Positions 45,360 to 52,487 of a DNA stretch of 64,000 bases are shown here, one piece after another. The stretch's first letter is position 1, and every line of letters begins with the position of its first letter. Origin of the DNA: an uncultured Bacteroidales bacterium (GTDB lineage: Bacteria > Bacteroidota > Bacteroidia > Bacteroidales > F082); assembly GCA_905236635.1 (NCBI GenBank), contig CAJOCJ010000004.1, forward strand, positions 1 to 64,000, in the 5' to 3' direction. The notes below the pieces were generated by a model. It searched no databases and was not told where the DNA came from. It saw only the letters and a program-made list of their open reading frames with translations. The translations under genes and the position numbers were made by a program.

Positions 45360-46118
45360 ATGAAGTGCTTTAAAATACTAATAATCATTTTGTTGCTTTC
45401 TGTTGTTAAAACAGTAGCAGGGCAGGAGGAGAGGTCGGTTTTCGACAGCATAGCCGAGTATATCACGGCTGAGCAGATGAAATCCGATAACCCCTACAAT
45501 ATGATTATGGCTGCCGACAATGTTTTGAGCCATAACTGCACTTCATTTCAGAATTACAAAGAGGTATATCAGTTTCTTATAAGTGGATTTTCAGAGCTTG
45601 GCGCAAATAAGGTTGTCGATTATCTGGTGCGTATGCCTTATCTCGAATATATCGACACTACCGAAGAACAACGTGCTGAAATCCTAAGCATCGCAACTCA
45701 GTATGAGAGAGTTAAAATTGGTTTACAAGCGCCTGACATACAAATAAATACAATTAAAAAACTAGAATTTACTTTAAGTGAAATAAAAAGTAAAAATACT
45801 ATCATTTTGTTCTGGTCGTACTCCTGTCCGCACTGCCGCGAGATGGTGAAAGAGCTGGGACAACTTGCCAAAAACGACAAAGACCTGGCGGTGGTTACCG
45901 TTTGTGTTTCAGGCAACTTAAAACAGATCAAAAGACTTTTGAAGCAGGCGCATCTAAAAAATGCTTATAACATATACGACGGAAAAGGCTGGGACTCGAA
46001 AATAGTTTCTGATTATGCCGTCGATATGACACCATCGCTGTTTTTACTTGATGAAAATAAGATAATAATTGCCAAACCATTTGATATTGAAGAAGTTACA
46101 AATCTGATTGGATTATGA
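45360..46118 (+). CDS. Exported thioredoxin-fold protein (TlpA/ResA-like)
   Basis: 252 residues. Signal peptide 1 to about 21 (ends TVAGQ). Residues 25-115 are helical and without known motif. From about 120 (LQAPDIQIN) a TlpA-like thioredoxin domain follows with the redox pair Cys156-Pro-His-Cys159 (FWSYSCPHCREMV) and the cis-Pro region DMTPSLFLLD. Probably a periplasmic thiol reductant or isomerase. The next gene starts 4 bases before its stop (ATGA), an intimate link with a cell-wall recycling enzyme. Confidence 0.85.
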   Translation: MKCFKILIIILLLSVVKTVAGQEERSVFDSIAEYITAEQMKSDNPYNMIMAADNVLSHNCTSFQNYKEVYQFLISGFSELGANKVVDYLVRMPYLEYIDTTEEQRAEILSIATQYERVKIGLQAPDIQINTIKKLEFTLSEIKSKNTIILFWSYSCPHCREMVKELGQLAKNDKDLAVVTVCVSGNLKQIKRLLKQAHLKNAYNIYDGKGWDSKIVSDYAVDMTPSLFLLDENKIIIAKPFDIEEVTNLIGL

Positions 46119-48994
46119 GGAAGTTTTATTTTTCGATAATTGCATTGTTCTTATGTCTCTGCGTCAATGCGCAAACCGACGAGGACCGTTGGGTTGACTC
46201 AGTCTATAATTCGTTGACGCCACAACAGCGTGTGGGTCAGCTTATCAACGTGAGAGCCAACCTCCCAAACAAGCCGTATTTTACTGAGGTTCAGTCACTT
46301 ATCGAAAGATACGACATTGGTGGCGTGACATTCTTCCGTACCGATGCAGAGCCTCTTCTTAAGCAGGTCAACGAATGGCAGGCGATGACACAAACACCTT
46401 TGATGGTCGGCATCGATGGAGAGTGGGGACTTGGTATGCGCCTCAACGACGGCATTGCCTATCCATATCAGATGACGCTTGGGGCCATTCAGAATCAACA
46501 ACTTATAGGTGAGATGGGCGCTCAAATTGCCGAGCAATGCCGTCGTATCGGCATCAACATAGACTTCGCTCCCGACATTGACGTCAACAATGAACCAAAG
46601 AATCCGGTCATCGGAATGCGCAGCTTCGGCTCCGACCCAAGGGCCGTCGCCGAACGCGGAACCCAATATGCATTGGGACTTCAGAACAATGGCGTGCTGC
46701 CGACGATGAAACATTTTCCTGGTCATGGCGACACCAAAACCGACTCACATGAGACGCTGCCAAAGGTCGATAAAAAGCTCAAAGATCTGAAGGAAATAGA
46801 ATTCTATCCCTTTGAATATCTGATAGATAAGGGCGTCGCAGGCGCTATGGTGGGACATCTTTATATGCCTGCTATCGAACCCGAGAAGAACCTGTCATCG
46901 TCGATATCTGAAAACGTGGTGACTGGACTTCTTAAGAATGAAATGGGCTTCGACGGTATAATCTTCAGTGATGCGATGGAGATGAAAGGCGCTTACCAAG
47001 GCATACATCCTGATAAAGTCGGACTAGAGGCGCTGCTGGCTGGCGTTGACGTGATTTTGATGCCTATAAACCCTGAAACGACTATCTTATACATTGTAAA
47101 TCAATTAGATAACGAAAAGGTCGCAAAGAGGGTGGAGGAGAGTTGCAAGAAGGTTTTAAGGTATAAATATCGTCTCGGAATAGCAAATTATCAGCCTCAG
47201 CTGGAAACATCGGTGGATAACGACCTGCATCAGGCGAAGTATTATAATCTGAAGCAACGTCTTTATAATGAAGCAGTTACGATGCTCCGAAACGAACGTG
47301 AGATGCTGCCTCTCGACAAGTCACAGTCAATAGCAGTGGTGACATTCGGCAAGACCGACAACGTGACGGCAAAACTCAAAAAAGAAGGCTATGACGTGAC
47401 TAATTTCCTTATTTCTGTGGATGCTAGTAAAGAGAAGAAGTCGCGGATTATCAATGAGTTAAAGAAGTATCAAAAGATAATCGTCAATATCCAAAACACA
47501 TCGATATATGCCACTAAAAACTTTGGAATCACAGATAACACCTTCGATTTTGTTAAAGAAATAAGCAAAAACAATAATGTGGTCTTCAATTTGTTTGCCT
47601 GCCCTTATGCTCTAGACAAGTTCTCGTTTAAGAGGATGCCAGCTGCCATAATAGTGGGCTATGAAGACACGCCAGAAGCAGTAAATGCTGTGGTTGACGT
47701 AATGGTAGGCAAGCTCAATCCTACTGGAAAGCTGCCTGTCACGGTGAATAAGAAATACAGGCTTGGCGACGGCATCAGTCTGGGTGGCATGCTAACACCT
47801 GAATCACTGCCTATCTCGTTGATAGACAATGTGTTTATCGATAAAATCGACTCCATCGCCATGAATGGTATTGAGATAGGAGCTTATCCTGGATGTCAGA
47901 TCTTCGCCATGAAAGACGGGAAAGTCATCTATGACAAGTGTTTTGGGCATTTTACCTATGATGGAAGCCATGAGGTGCAATGTGACGACGTCTATGACAT
48001 CGCCTCACTGACAAAGGTCTTCGCAACGACTTTCGCCATCATGAAACTGTACGACGATGGCAAGATCAGCTTGGAAAGCACGCTCGGCGATTATTTCCCT
48101 TACCTAAGAAACACTGACAAAGGCGACATCAAACTGGTGGAAATCATGACGCATCAGACCGGTTTCACGGCTTGGGTGCCGATTTATCAGACTTTGTTGA
48201 AGAATGGCAAACCTGACCCCGATGTCTTCAGAAAGAACATTGACGAAGACCATACCGTGCGAGTGGCGAAAGATATGTACATCTCGAAGAATTTCCGTTT
48301 CGATATCTTTTCGACGGTTCAGGCCCTTCAGTTGGGCAATAAAAAGTACAAATACAGCGATATCGGCTTCTATTTCCTTCCGAAAATAGTGGAGATGGTG
48401 ACGAATATGCCGTTTGAGCAATATCTTGACGAGAGTTTCTATAAGCCTCTAAATCTGAACCATATCTTTTATAAACCATTGAAACACATTGAGTTGGAAA
48501 AGATTGCTCCGACTGAAGACGACAATTATTTCAGGATGCAGCTTCTGCGCGGCGATGTCCACGACCAGACTGCGGCTTTGATGGGAGGTGTGGCAGGTCA
48601 TGCGGGTCTGTTTGCCAATGCACGTGACCTCGCCGTGATGATGCAGCTGCTTCTTGACGATGGATATGCCAATCATCGCCAGTTTTTGTCGGGCTATACG
48701 ATCAAGAAATTCACTACGGCACCGTTTAAAGACAATTTTAACCGTCGAGGCATAGGCTTCGACAAACCGGAGGTGGATCCCGCGGTGACGGCATACACCC
48801 CGTCGAAACAGTCATCGATGAAGAGCTTCGGACATACAGGATTTACAGGCACTTTCGCTTGGGCTGACCCTGAAAACAAACTTATCGTGATATTCTTGTC
48901 AAACCGTGTTTATCCCGACGCTTCCAACAACAAACTGGCACAAAACGACATTCGTACAAAAATTCACGAAATGTTCTACGAGGCTGTGAAATAA
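46115..48994 (+). CDS. Fused GH3 beta-N-acetylhexosaminidase (NagZ-like) - class C beta-lactamase-like protein
   Basis: 959 residues. Signal peptide 1-19 (LCVNAQ). GH3 domain about 25-360 with the NagZ-specific His/Asp motif KHFPGHGDTKTDSHETLP (Asp210, His212) and nucleophile Asp286 in IIFSDAMEMKGAYQG. A GH3 C-terminal domain spans about 385-555 (ends PTGKLPVTV). A serine beta-lactamase/PBP4-like domain starts about 575 with Ser631-x-x-Lys634 (ASLTKVF), Tyr747-Ser-Asp (KYSDIGFYFL) and HTG (GHTGFTGTFAW). All three active-site motifs are kept, so both halves may be active on peptidoglycan fragments in the periplasm. Such fusions are known in Bacteroidota. Confidence 0.93.
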   Translation: MRKFYFSIIALFLCLCVNAQTDEDRWVDSVYNSLTPQQRVGQLINVRANLPNKPYFTEVQSLIERYDIGGVTFFRTDAEPLLKQVNEWQAMTQTPLMVGIDGEWGLGMRLNDGIAYPYQMTLGAIQNQQLIGEMGAQIAEQCRRIGINIDFAPDIDVNNEPKNPVIGMRSFGSDPRAVAERGTQYALGLQNNGVLPTMKHFPGHGDTKTDSHETLPKVDKKLKDLKEIEFYPFEYLIDKGVAGAMVGHLYMPAIEPEKNLSSSISENVVTGLLKNEMGFDGIIFSDAMEMKGAYQGIHPDKVGLEALLAGVDVILMPINPETTILYIVNQLDNEKVAKRVEESCKKVLRYKYRLGIANYQPQLETSVDNDLHQAKYYNLKQRLYNEAVTMLRNEREMLPLDKSQSIAVVTFGKTDNVTAKLKKEGYDVTNFLISVDASKEKKSRIINELKKYQKIIVNIQNTSIYATKNFGITDNTFDFVKEISKNNNVVFNLFACPYALDKFSFKRMPAAIIVGYEDTPEAVNAVVDVMVGKLNPTGKLPVTVNKKYRLGDGISLGGMLTPESLPISLIDNVFIDKIDSIAMNGIEIGAYPGCQIFAMKDGKVIYDKCFGHFTYDGSHEVQCDDVYDIASLTKVFATTFAIMKLYDDGKISLESTLGDYFPYLRNTDKGDIKLVEIMTHQTGFTAWVPIYQTLLKNGKPDPDVFRKNIDEDHTVRVAKDMYISKNFRFDIFSTVQALQLGNKKYKYSDIGFYFLPKIVEMVTNMPFEQYLDESFYKPLNLNHIFYKPLKHIELEKIAPTEDDNYFRMQLLRGDVHDQTAALMGGVAGHAGLFANARDLAVMMQLLLDDGYANHRQFLSGYTIKKFTTAPFKDNFNRRGIGFDKPEVDPAVTAYTPSKQSSMKSFGHTGFTGTFAWADPENKLIVIFLSNRVYPDASNNKLAQNDIRTKIHEMFYEAVK

Positions 48995-48999
48995 TTTCA

Positions 49000-49007
49000 T
49001 AATTTTG
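49000..49007 (+). promoter_or_regulatory. Bacteroidota -7 box for murL-murD
   Basis: TAATTTTG, 18 bases before ATG 49026. No convincing -33 box. Confidence 0.5.
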
Positions 49008-49025
49008 TGAAAAATTAATAACACA

Positions 49026-50390
49026 ATGTCAAATCAGGCGAAATATGACTCATTGAGGGCGACTTTCGATTCGTTCTGCTACGAGGGCTTCCATTATTCT
49101 GTTGAAAACGGGGAGTTTAGCGCTGTTTTTGACTTTGTGTTGACTCCGAAAAACGTGGAGTTTCATCCATGTTTCCGCATTCCAGCTCGTTCATTCTATC
49201 ACTGGGAAGAAATACCTAAGCCGTTGCTCGACAATATTATCTTCCATATTGGAATGATTGAGTTGATAAGCTACTGGAAGATTGCCTGTCCGAAAAAGGT
49301 CGTTGTCAAGCCGTATGCTCTCGACGAGGAACAGGTGAGATGGTGGAAGAAGTTGTATTTCAATGGGTTAGGGGAGTTCTTCTATGTCAATGGGATACAG
49401 GCGAGCATCGATGACTTTATGAAAATCGTTAATGACAATGAGATTTCTCCACTCCCTGTGGTTGGTCGAAATGACGGATTGTTGCATGAGCAAACATTAA
49501 TCCCCGTTGGTGGCGGTAAGGATTCTGTTGTGACGCTAGAGCTTTTGAAAAACCGTGTGCCAGCTATCCCGTTGATAATCAATCCGAGAGGTGCCACCAA
49601 CGCATGCGTGGCTGCCGCTGGATATACCGAAAACCAGACGGCCATCATCAAGCGTACCCTTGACCCTACGATGCTTAGGATGAACGCCGAAGGCTATCTC
49701 AACGGCCACACCCCGTTCTCGGCAATGCTCGCGTTTTACACCATTTTACTGGGTTTCGCAACAATATCAAAGTACATTGCGCTGTCTAACGAGTCGTCGG
49801 CCAACGAGCCCACGGTGCCTGATACCGAAATCAACCATCAGTACAGCAAGTCGGTGGCGTTTGAAAACGACTTCCGTCATTATGTCAAGAAATATATCGA
49901 CGCTGATATTCAATACTTTAGCTTCCTGAGACCACTCAACGAGCTCCAGATCGCCAAGCTTTTCAGTCGTGCCAAAGACTACCATCACGTCTTCAAGAGC
50001 TGCAACGCCGGCTCGAAGACTGACTCCTGGTGTGGTAAATGCCCGAAATGCCTATTCACATGGCTTGCGTTGTCGCCGTTTATCTCAAGACAAGAGCTGA
50101 CTGCTATTTTCGGCAAAGACTTGTTGAAAGACAACGACTTGCGTCATACATTAGACCAACTCGACGGCTCGGTGGAAGTGAAACCATTCGAATGCGTCGG
50201 CACCGTGGGCGAGGTGAGGGCATGCGTCAACGATATTTTGCAACACGATGATAATCTGAGAGATACGATACTCGATGGCGTCGCTAAGACAAACGACATG
50301 ACCGTTGCCGATTACGTGGCGCAATTCGATGAAGGCAACAACCTGCCTGATTTGTTTAAGAACATCCTAAAGGAGGCACTCAATGGTTAA
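49026..50390 (+). CDS. murL: MurL-like UDP-MurNAc-L-Ala-L-Glu epimerase
   Basis: 454 residues without signal peptide. Matches the MurL family through LIPVGGGKDSVVTLELLK (GGGKDS at 162-167), PLIINPRGATNACVAAAGY, YIALSNESSANEPTVPDTE and DSWCGKCPKCLFTWLALS. In Xanthomonas oryzae MurL inverts the L-Glu of UDP-MurNAc-L-Ala-L-Glu, using ATP, after MurD2 has added L-Glu. Here the next gene is a Mur ligase overlapping by 8 bases, the same pairing. Residues about 139-150 (NEISPLPVVGRN) are encoded by a copy of a dispersed repeat that is otherwise intergenic. The alternative would be an unrelated PP-loop-like enzyme, but the neighbour favours MurL. Confidence 0.85.
   Translation: MSNQAKYDSLRATFDSFCYEGFHYSVENGEFSAVFDFVLTPKNVEFHPCFRIPARSFYHWEEIPKPLLDNIIFHIGMIELISYWKIACPKKVVVKPYALDEEQVRWWKKLYFNGLGEFFYVNGIQASIDDFMKIVNDNEISPLPVVGRNDGLLHEQTLIPVGGGKDSVVTLELLKNRVPAIPLIINPRGATNACVAAAGYTENQTAIIKRTLDPTMLRMNAEGYLNGHTPFSAMLAFYTILLGFATISKYIALSNESSANEPTVPDTEINHQYSKSVAFENDFRHYVKKYIDADIQYFSFLRPLNELQIAKLFSRAKDYHHVFKSCNAGSKTDSWCGKCPKCLFTWLALSPFISRQELTAIFGKDLLKDNDLRHTLDQLDGSVEVKPFECVGTVGEVRACVNDILQHDDNLRDTILDGVAKTNDMTVADYVAQFDEGNNLPDLFKNILKEALNG
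49440..49477. repeat. Copy of dispersed GTCATTTCGAGCGAAG repeat inside murL
   Basis: GAGATTTCTCCACTCCCTG followed by TGGTTGGTCGAAATGACGG. It matches the intergenic copy at 43878-43911 almost base for base apart from a few changed or added bases in the centre. It keeps the murL frame. Confidence 0.78.
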
Positions 50391-51681
50391 CATGAACACC
50401 ATATTCAAACGGCTTCGCGGCAAACGCGTCCTCATCCTCGGATTCGGACGTGAAGGCAAGTCGTCGCTGGCGTTCATAAAGAAATATCTGCCTCACGCTG
50501 AAGTGGGTATAGCCGACAAAAACGAGGCGGCATTCAAGGATTTGGTTGAAAATCCTGATGCTTCCAATAATCCCAAGCTTTATTTTGGCGACAATTACTT
50601 CGATGCCATCAACGACTATGACATAGTCCTGAAAACCCCTGGAATTTCCCTGTTAGGCAAAGATGTTGACATCTCAAAAATAACGTCTCAAACCGACTTG
50701 TTCCTCGAAGAGTTTCATGATCAGATAATCGGAATAACAGGCACCAAAGGCAAAAGCACAACCTCGACACTCATCTACCATCTACTGAAAGAGTCTGGAA
50801 AAGACGCCATTTTGGCAGGAAACATTGGCATTCCGATATTCGACATCATCGAACAGATAAACAATAAGTCGATAATAGTGTTTGAGCTTTCGGCACATCA
50901 GCTGCAGTTTATCCATCGCAGTCCGCATATCGGCATATTGCTCAACGTCTTTGAGGAGCATCTTGACCATTTCGGCACATTTGGTGCATATCGTGATGCT
51001 AAGTTAAACATTATCAGGAAGATGGACGAGAGAGACTGGGCTGTCACCAACACAGAGTTTTGCTATGAAGCCGACCTGATGATGGTTCATTCGCTCAACT
51101 ATCAGTATTATGATTTTGATGTGAATTGGGATGAGATGCCGCTGAAAGGTGACCATAACCGCTTGAATGTCAAGGCGGCTCTGTGCGCCATCCATGCCTT
51201 TGGCATCCCTGTCGAAGAGGTCTTACCGTATCTTTATACCTTCCAGCCGCTTGAACACCGTCAGGAACTTGTGGGCACATTTAAAGGCGTCACATTCTAC
51301 AACGACAGCATCTCTACCATCCCACAAGCCGCCATCGCAGCGCTGCAGACCATCAAGAATGTGACGTTTCTGCTTCTCGGTGGCTTTGACCGTGAGATTG
51401 ACTATTCCCCTCTAATCGAATATCTTACCAAGAACCCTATAAAACATATCCTTTATACGGGTAAAGCGGGCCAGCGTATGTTCGAAATGCTGCAAAGTGC
51501 AGGTTATAAAGGGGATATAAAAAATTTCAAAGACCTCAATGAAGCCTTTGAAATTATTAAAAGTTTATCGAAACCCGGCGACGTATGCCTGCTTTCGCCT
51601 GCCGCCGCCAGTTATGATCAGTACCGTAACTTCGAGGAACGCGGACGGTTCTTCAAGAAGCTGGCAAAGGATCTCTCCTGA
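50383..51681 (+). CDS. murD: UDP-N-acetylmuramoyl-L-alanine-glutamate ligase (MurD/MurD2-like)
   Basis: 432 residues (MVNMNTIFKRLRGKRVLILG; a second ATG at 50392 is possible). N-terminal domain with LGFGREGKSSLAF, central ATPase with GITGTKGKSTTSTLIYHLL (P-loop 117-126), IVFELSAHQLQF, NVFEEHLDHFGTF, and the C-terminal ligand domain with FYNDSISTIPQAAIAAL and LLLGGFDREIDYSPL. Adds glutamate to UDP-MurNAc-L-alanine. Being coupled to murL, it may take L-Glu (MurD2) rather than D-Glu; the residues that would prove this cannot be judged by eye. Its last 64 bases overlap the convergent lipoprotein gene. Confidence 0.9.
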   Translation: MVNMNTIFKRLRGKRVLILGFGREGKSSLAFIKKYLPHAEVGIADKNEAAFKDLVENPDASNNPKLYFGDNYFDAINDYDIVLKTPGISLLGKDVDISKITSQTDLFLEEFHDQIIGITGTKGKSTTSTLIYHLLKESGKDAILAGNIGIPIFDIIEQINNKSIIVFELSAHQLQFIHRSPHIGILLNVFEEHLDHFGTFGAYRDAKLNIIRKMDERDWAVTNTEFCYEADLMMVHSLNYQYYDFDVNWDEMPLKGDHNRLNVKAALCAIHAFGIPVEEVLPYLYTFQPLEHRQELVGTFKGVTFYNDSISTIPQAAIAALQTIKNVTFLLLGGFDREIDYSPLIEYLTKNPIKHILYTGKAGQRMFEMLQSAGYKGDIKNFKDLNEAFEIIKSLSKPGDVCLLSPAAASYDQYRNFEERGRFFKKLAKDLS

Positions 51682-52382
51682 TCTTCTTGGATGTAATACA
51701 GACACCACTCATCCCACTCGTTATGTGATGCGAATTTGCCGCAAACGACAGTCGGGTCAAGTTTGTTTCTATATACAGACAGTGTGTCGCCAAGTATTGT
51801 CACGAAATTAAAATTGTCTTCAAGATACTGACCCAACATGTATTCTACTGACGGCCTGATATACACATCTGCCTCGAAATACTGGTTGTTGTGGAAGAAG
51901 AAATCCATCTCGCCGCAGGCGTATGAGTATCCGTGTGGGCCGATGTATTGATATACCAAAATGGTATCCACAGTGCCAGTGTTTTTCGGATTGCCATGCA
52001 GCGTCCTGATTCTTCTAGGACTGCAACCAAATTCGAATGTTGGCTCAATGAAAAGATCAACATTAACATCGACGGTTTTGCTCTCATAGCCATTGTCCAA
52101 TTTGACTTTTGCCGTGCCGACGTTTATACCATGTATTTTTCCGTCTTGCGAAACTGATATGACGGTGCCGTGTTCATTTATTGCTGTGTATGTGATATCA
52201 TAATCTGATGACACATCGATTGTGTAGTCGAACTCGGTGCCATACACACTGCTAGGTCCTGATAAAGCCATTACAATGGGGTTGGAGTCATTGTAGTTCA
52301 ATGCTTTAGACTTCTTGTTTTTTTTGCAGCCTGTAGCTAATACCATTAAAACTACAGCTAAAATTACTAATGTCTTTTTCAT
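51618..52382 (-). CDS. Lipoprotein with Big_2-like domain
   Basis: 254 residues. Lipoprotein signal MKKTLVILAVVLMVLATGC, Cys19 as lipid site, then a Lys/Ser-rich linker. Residues about 35-110 form a Big_2 (bacterial Ig-like) domain with ISVSQDGKIHGINVGTAKVKL. The remaining 140 residues (FGCSPRRIRTLHGNPKNTG ... DEWCLYYIQEDQERSF) are not recognised. The C-terminal 21 codons overlap the murD 3' end on the other strand; the extreme tail (SFLKNRPRSSKLRY) may be read-through after loss of an earlier stop. Its own -7 box is present. Confidence 0.82.
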   Translation of the reverse strand: MKKTLVILAVVLMVLATGCKKNKKSKALNYNDSNPIVMALSGPSSVYGTEFDYTIDVSSDYDITYTAINEHGTVISVSQDGKIHGINVGTAKVKLDNGYESKTVDVNVDLFIEPTFEFGCSPRRIRTLHGNPKNTGTVDTILVYQYIGPHGYSYACGEMDFFFHNNQYFEADVYIRPSVEYMLGQYLEDNFNFVTILGDTLSVYRNKLDPTVVCGKFASHNEWDEWCLYYIQEDQERSFASFLKNRPRSSKLRY

Positions 52383-52400
52383 ATCTTAAAATTTATGATG

Positions 52401-52408
52401 CAAAATTA
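52401..52408 (-). promoter_or_regulatory. Bacteroidota -7 box for the Big_2 lipoprotein gene
   Basis: Minus strand TAATTTTG, 18 bases before ATG 52382. Confidence 0.58.
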
Positions 52409-52440
52409 TAAAAAATTTTCGAAAATTGAATAAAAAAACT

Positions 52441-52448
52441 TAAATTTG
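52441..52448 (+). promoter_or_regulatory. Bacteroidota -7 box for gcvP
   Basis: TAAATTTG, 39 bases before ATG 52488. It lies across an in-frame TTG at 52446, which rules that codon out as the start. Confidence 0.6.
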
Positions 52449-52487
52449 CAAATTCTTGAAATTAATAACAAGTCAAAATATAAATCT

